Source: Bacillota bacterium
GTDB lineage: Bacteria; Bacillota; Clostridia; Lachnospirales; Lachnospiraceae
Direction: 5' to 3'
Assembly: GCA_023428655.1 (NCBI GenBank)
Contig: JAEYXC010000011.1
Span: 1 to 6,782, forward strand
Length of the DNA: 6,782 bases
Both the position numbers and the translations under genes were made by a program. Under the pieces are notes generated by a model. The model saw nothing but the letters and a program-made list of their open reading frames with translations. It was not told the origin of the DNA and made no database searches. Below are positions 4,390 to 6,782 of the stretch, piece after piece (the stretch's first letter is position 1; each line of letters starts with the position of its first letter).

Positions 4390-6782
4390 TTACTTCGCTG
4401 CTAATACCATCTCATTATCCAGATATTCTACCTTGACTGTGTCCCCTTCCTTAATCGTGCCGGCAAGTATGGCTTCTGCCAGCTTATCCTCGATGTTGGT
4501 CTGGATTGCACGTCTTAAAGGCCTAGCCCCGTACTTCGGATCAAAGCCAACCTCAGCCAGATGTGCCACCACATCTTCACTGGTGTTGAGATCAATGTTC
4601 ATCTGGGTCTTACTCCTCTTTCCGATGGTTTTAATCATTATGCCGACAATCTGCTTAATGTTATCCCTTGTTAAGGAGTGGAATACGATGATCTCATCGA
4701 TACGGTTAATAAACTCAGGCTTGAAGATCTTCTTTACCTCATCCATAACGCCTTCCTTCATACGCTTATAATCCTCTTTGTCATCCGTAACAGAAGCAAA
4801 GCCAAGACGTTTCGGTTCGATGATATTCTGTGCACCTGCATTGGAGGTCATAATAATTATTGTATTCTTAAAGCTAACCTTTCTTCCTTGGGAATCCGTA
4901 ATATGTCCATCATCCAATACTTGTAATAGGATATTGAATACATCCGGATGTGCTTTCTCCACCTCGTCAAAAAGAATAACGGAATAAGGGTTCTGTCGAA
5001 CCTTCTCACTAAGCTGTCCACCCTCATCATAGCCCACATATCCCGGAGGTGAACCAATCAGCTTGCTCACGCTATGCTTCTCCATATATTCGGACATATC
5101 GACACGAATAATGGAATTCTCACTGCCGAACATTGCCTCTGCCAATGCCTTGGATAGCTCGGTCTTTCCGACACCCGTAGGCCCTAAGAATAAGAAGGAA
5201 CCGGTAGGACGATTGGGATCCTTTAAGCCTACTCGGCCACGTCGAATTGCTTTGGCTACTGCTGCAACAGCTTCCTCCTGTCCGACCACTCTCTGATGAA
5301 GGATGTTCTCGAGATTCTGCAGACGCTCCGTCTCTTCCTCTGCCAGCTTCTTCACAGGTATCTTGGTCCAGCTTGCAACAATCTCCGCTATCTCATTATC
5401 ACTTACCACTAGCTGGTTCTCCTGACGGTGCTTCTGATCAAGTACCTTCTGCTTCTCCAGCTGCTCCATGGCTGCTTCCTGCTGTTTCTTAATCTCGCCG
5501 GCCTTCTCATAGGCTTCCTCTTTAATCGCTTTTTCTTTTTCGCTTTCCAGACGCTTGATTTCCTGCTCCAAATCCTTAATCTCCGGAGAGGAGGTATAGG
5601 TGCTGAGACGTACCTTGGAGGCAGCCTCATCCATTAAATCAATCGCTTTGTCCGGTAAATATCGGTCATTAATATATCGGCTGGATAGCTTTACCGCTGC
5701 TTCGAGTGCACTGTCGGTAATACGAACCTGATGATGTGCTTCGTACTTATCCCGTAGTCCATGAAGAATCAGGATCGCTTCCTCTTCCGAGGGCTCATCA
5801 ACTACCACCGGCTGGAATCTTCGCTCCAATGCAGCATCCTTTTCAATGTATTTTCGATACTCTTCTCTGGTGGTTGCACCGATAATCTGCAGCTCTCCAC
5901 GAGCTAAGGAGGGCTTTAATATATTCGAAGCATCAATTGCTCCTTCTGCACCGCCTGCTCCGATAATTGTATGGATCTCATCAATAAACAGCAACACACT
6001 TCCGTCACTGATTACTTCGCTGATTACCTTCTTAATTCTCTCCTCGAACTCACCACGGTATTTGGATCCCGCTACCATGCCGGACAGATCCAGGGTTACT
6101 ACTCGCTTTTCTTTAATCGTATCCGGGATATTGCCCTCTACGATTTTAAGGGCAAGACCTTCTGCAATGGCAGTCTTACCTACACCTGGTTCACCTACAA
6201 GGCAGGGATTATTCTTCGTTCTACGGCTGAGGATCTGAACCACTCTCTGGATTTCATTCTCCCTACCGATAACCGGATCAAGCTTTCCCTCTCTGGCATA
6301 TTCGGTCAAATCCCTGCTGTACTGATCCAGGGTCGGCGTAGCCGAAGACTTTCCTTTCGCCTTCTGCCCCTTACCTGCAGAATATTCATTCTTAGCGACA
6401 CTGACATCCACACCGGATGCGGTCAGGATATCAATATAAACCTTTTGCACATTAACTCCTAGGGTGTTCAATAATCGAACCGCGATGCAATCTGATTCCT
6501 TAATCAGGGCAATCAGAATATGCTCCGTTCCTACTAGGGAGGCCTTAAATTTTGCTGCCTCCTTATAGCTCTGATCCAGTATTCGCTTGGATCTGGGTGT
6601 AAAGCTGCCGGCGTCCATCATTTCAACTCCGTTATTCGGAGCGATGAGCTGATTCACCAGCTCCAGAACCTTCTCTACGGTAACTCCGTTCTCTACCAAT
6701 ACCTTTGATGCAACTCCCTCAACCTCCATCAGACCAATGAGCAAATGCTCCGTGCCAATGTAATTATGAGATAATCGGTATG
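4390..6782 (-). CDS. clpC: ATP-dependent Clp protease ATP-binding subunit ClpC (N-terminus outside the window)
   Basis: ClpC is a class I Hsp100 unfoldase that feeds substrates to the ClpP peptidase. Here 796 residues are visible and the frame stays open to the window edge (YRLSHNYIGTEH...), so about 25 N-terminal residues are missing; the TTG at 6744 is an internal Leu codon. Counting from that Leu, the features in order are as follows. The double Clp-N domain has GTEH in both repeats (the first begins just upstream, the second at 72-75); their Glu residues correspond to the phosphoarginine-binding sites known in Bacillus ClpC. AAA1 has Walker A GEPGVGKT (184-191), Walker B LLFIDEIH (251-258) and pore tyrosine Y229. 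A UVR-type coiled-coil middle domain covers about 387-435. AAA2 has GPTGVGKT (521-528), VILFDEVEKAH (589-599) and pore loop GYVGYD (568-573). The ClpP-docking loop LGF is at 647-649 and sensor 2 GARPLRR at 739-745. All motifs are intact. In many Firmicutes ctsR-mcsA-mcsB precede clpC; that region is not visible. Confidence 0.98.
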   Translation of the reverse strand, partial: YRLSHNYIGTEHLLIGLMEVEGVASKVLVENGVTVEKVLELVNQLIAPNNGVEMMDAGSFTPRSKRILDQSYKEAAKFKASLVGTEHILIALIKESDCIAVRLLNTLGVNVQKVYIDILTASGVDVSVAKNEYSAGKGQKAKGKSSATPTLDQYSRDLTEYAREGKLDPVIGRENEIQRVVQILSRRTKNNPCLVGEPGVGKTAIAEGLALKIVEGNIPDTIKEKRVVTLDLSGMVAGSKYRGEFEERIKKVISEVISDGSVLLFIDEIHTIIGAGGAEGAIDASNILKPSLARGELQIIGATTREEYRKYIEKDAALERRFQPVVVDEPSEEEAILILHGLRDKYEAHHQVRITDSALEAAVKLSSRYINDRYLPDKAIDLMDEAASKVRLSTYTSSPEIKDLEQEIKRLESEKEKAIKEEAYEKAGEIKKQQEAAMEQLEKQKVLDQKHRQENQLVVSDNEIAEIVASWTKIPVKKLAEEETERLQNLENILHQRVVGQEEAVAAVAKAIRRGRVGLKDPNRPTGSFLFLGPTGVGKTELSKALAEAMFGSENSIIRVDMSEYMEKHSVSKLIGSPPGYVGYDEGGQLSEKVRQNPYSVILFDEVEKAHPDVFNILLQVLDDGHITDSQGRKVSFKNTIIIMTSNAGAQNIIEPKRLGFASVTDDKEDYKRMKEGVMDEVKKIFKPEFINRIDEIIVFHSLTRDNIKQIVGIMIKTIGKRSKTQMNIDLNTSEDVVAHLAEVGFDPKYGARPLRRAIQTNIEDKLAEAILAGTIKEGDTVKVEYLDNEMVLAAK

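Noticed and set aside
5846..6462. Long plus-strand reading frames (130 and 163 codons) opposite clpC
   Set aside because: They mirror highly conserved ClpC motifs in the opposite strand and have no family resemblance or ribosome binding site, so they are shadows of clpC.
6742..6744. TTG as the clpC start codon
   Set aside because: The frame remains open upstream and encodes the conserved HNYIGTEH of the ClpC N-domain, so this is an internal Leu codon of a gene cut by the window edge.
1..6782. CRISPR array, insertion sequence, prophage or toxin-antitoxin module
   Set aside because: No direct-repeat arrays, transposase or phage motifs, or small paired toxin-like genes are visible; the content is housekeeping genes plus one ECF sigma unit.

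Overview
The window looks like a piece of a Clostridia chromosome, most likely of the family Lachnospiraceae. It is AT-leaning, the ribosome binding sites are strong AGGAGG types, the stress genes are clpC and radA, and the ECF sigma/anti-sigma pair is of a clostridial kind. This placement is inferred from gene content and sequence style, not from a database search. Every gene I can support lies on the minus strand, so transcription runs from high to low coordinates.

In the direction of transcription, the right part (6782 to about 1872) is a stress/DNA-repair cluster. It begins with clpC, cut by the window edge at its N-terminus. It continues with a 137-residue protein of unknown function, radA one base after it, and a 150-residue helical Cys/His-containing protein of unknown function. 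A good rho-independent terminator (1872-1900) closes the group. No terminator separates the four genes, so they can be read as one operon. A second promoter candidate lies in the 142-base gap after clpC and could drive orf137-radA-orf150 separately.

The middle part (1857 to about 283) is a two-gene regulatory unit: an ECF-type RNA polymerase sigma factor and a single-pass membrane protein that is probably its anti-sigma factor. The genes overlap by 8 bases and are probably translationally coupled. For both, the first in-frame ATG is probably not the start: the ribosome binding sites point to a TTG at 1795 for the sigma factor and an ATG at 1314 for the anti-sigma factor. Two hairpins, one with a perfect 13-bp stem, follow the unit.

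The left part (1-126) is a tRNA-Trp gene (anticodon CCA) with its own very good sigma-A promoter preceded by an AT-rich UP-like stretch. Of the roughly 290 bases between the tRNA and the anti-sigma gene, the stretch 147-280 shows no gene and no clear signal.

Functionally, ClpC is the unfoldase of the ClpCP protease and RadA is a recombination branch-migration helicase. Their linkage is a common Firmicutes arrangement. The sigma/anti-sigma pair is probably a separate envelope-sensing module that happens to lie beside them. The least explained parts are the two small proteins, the anti-sigma ectodomain and the hairpins at 283-363.
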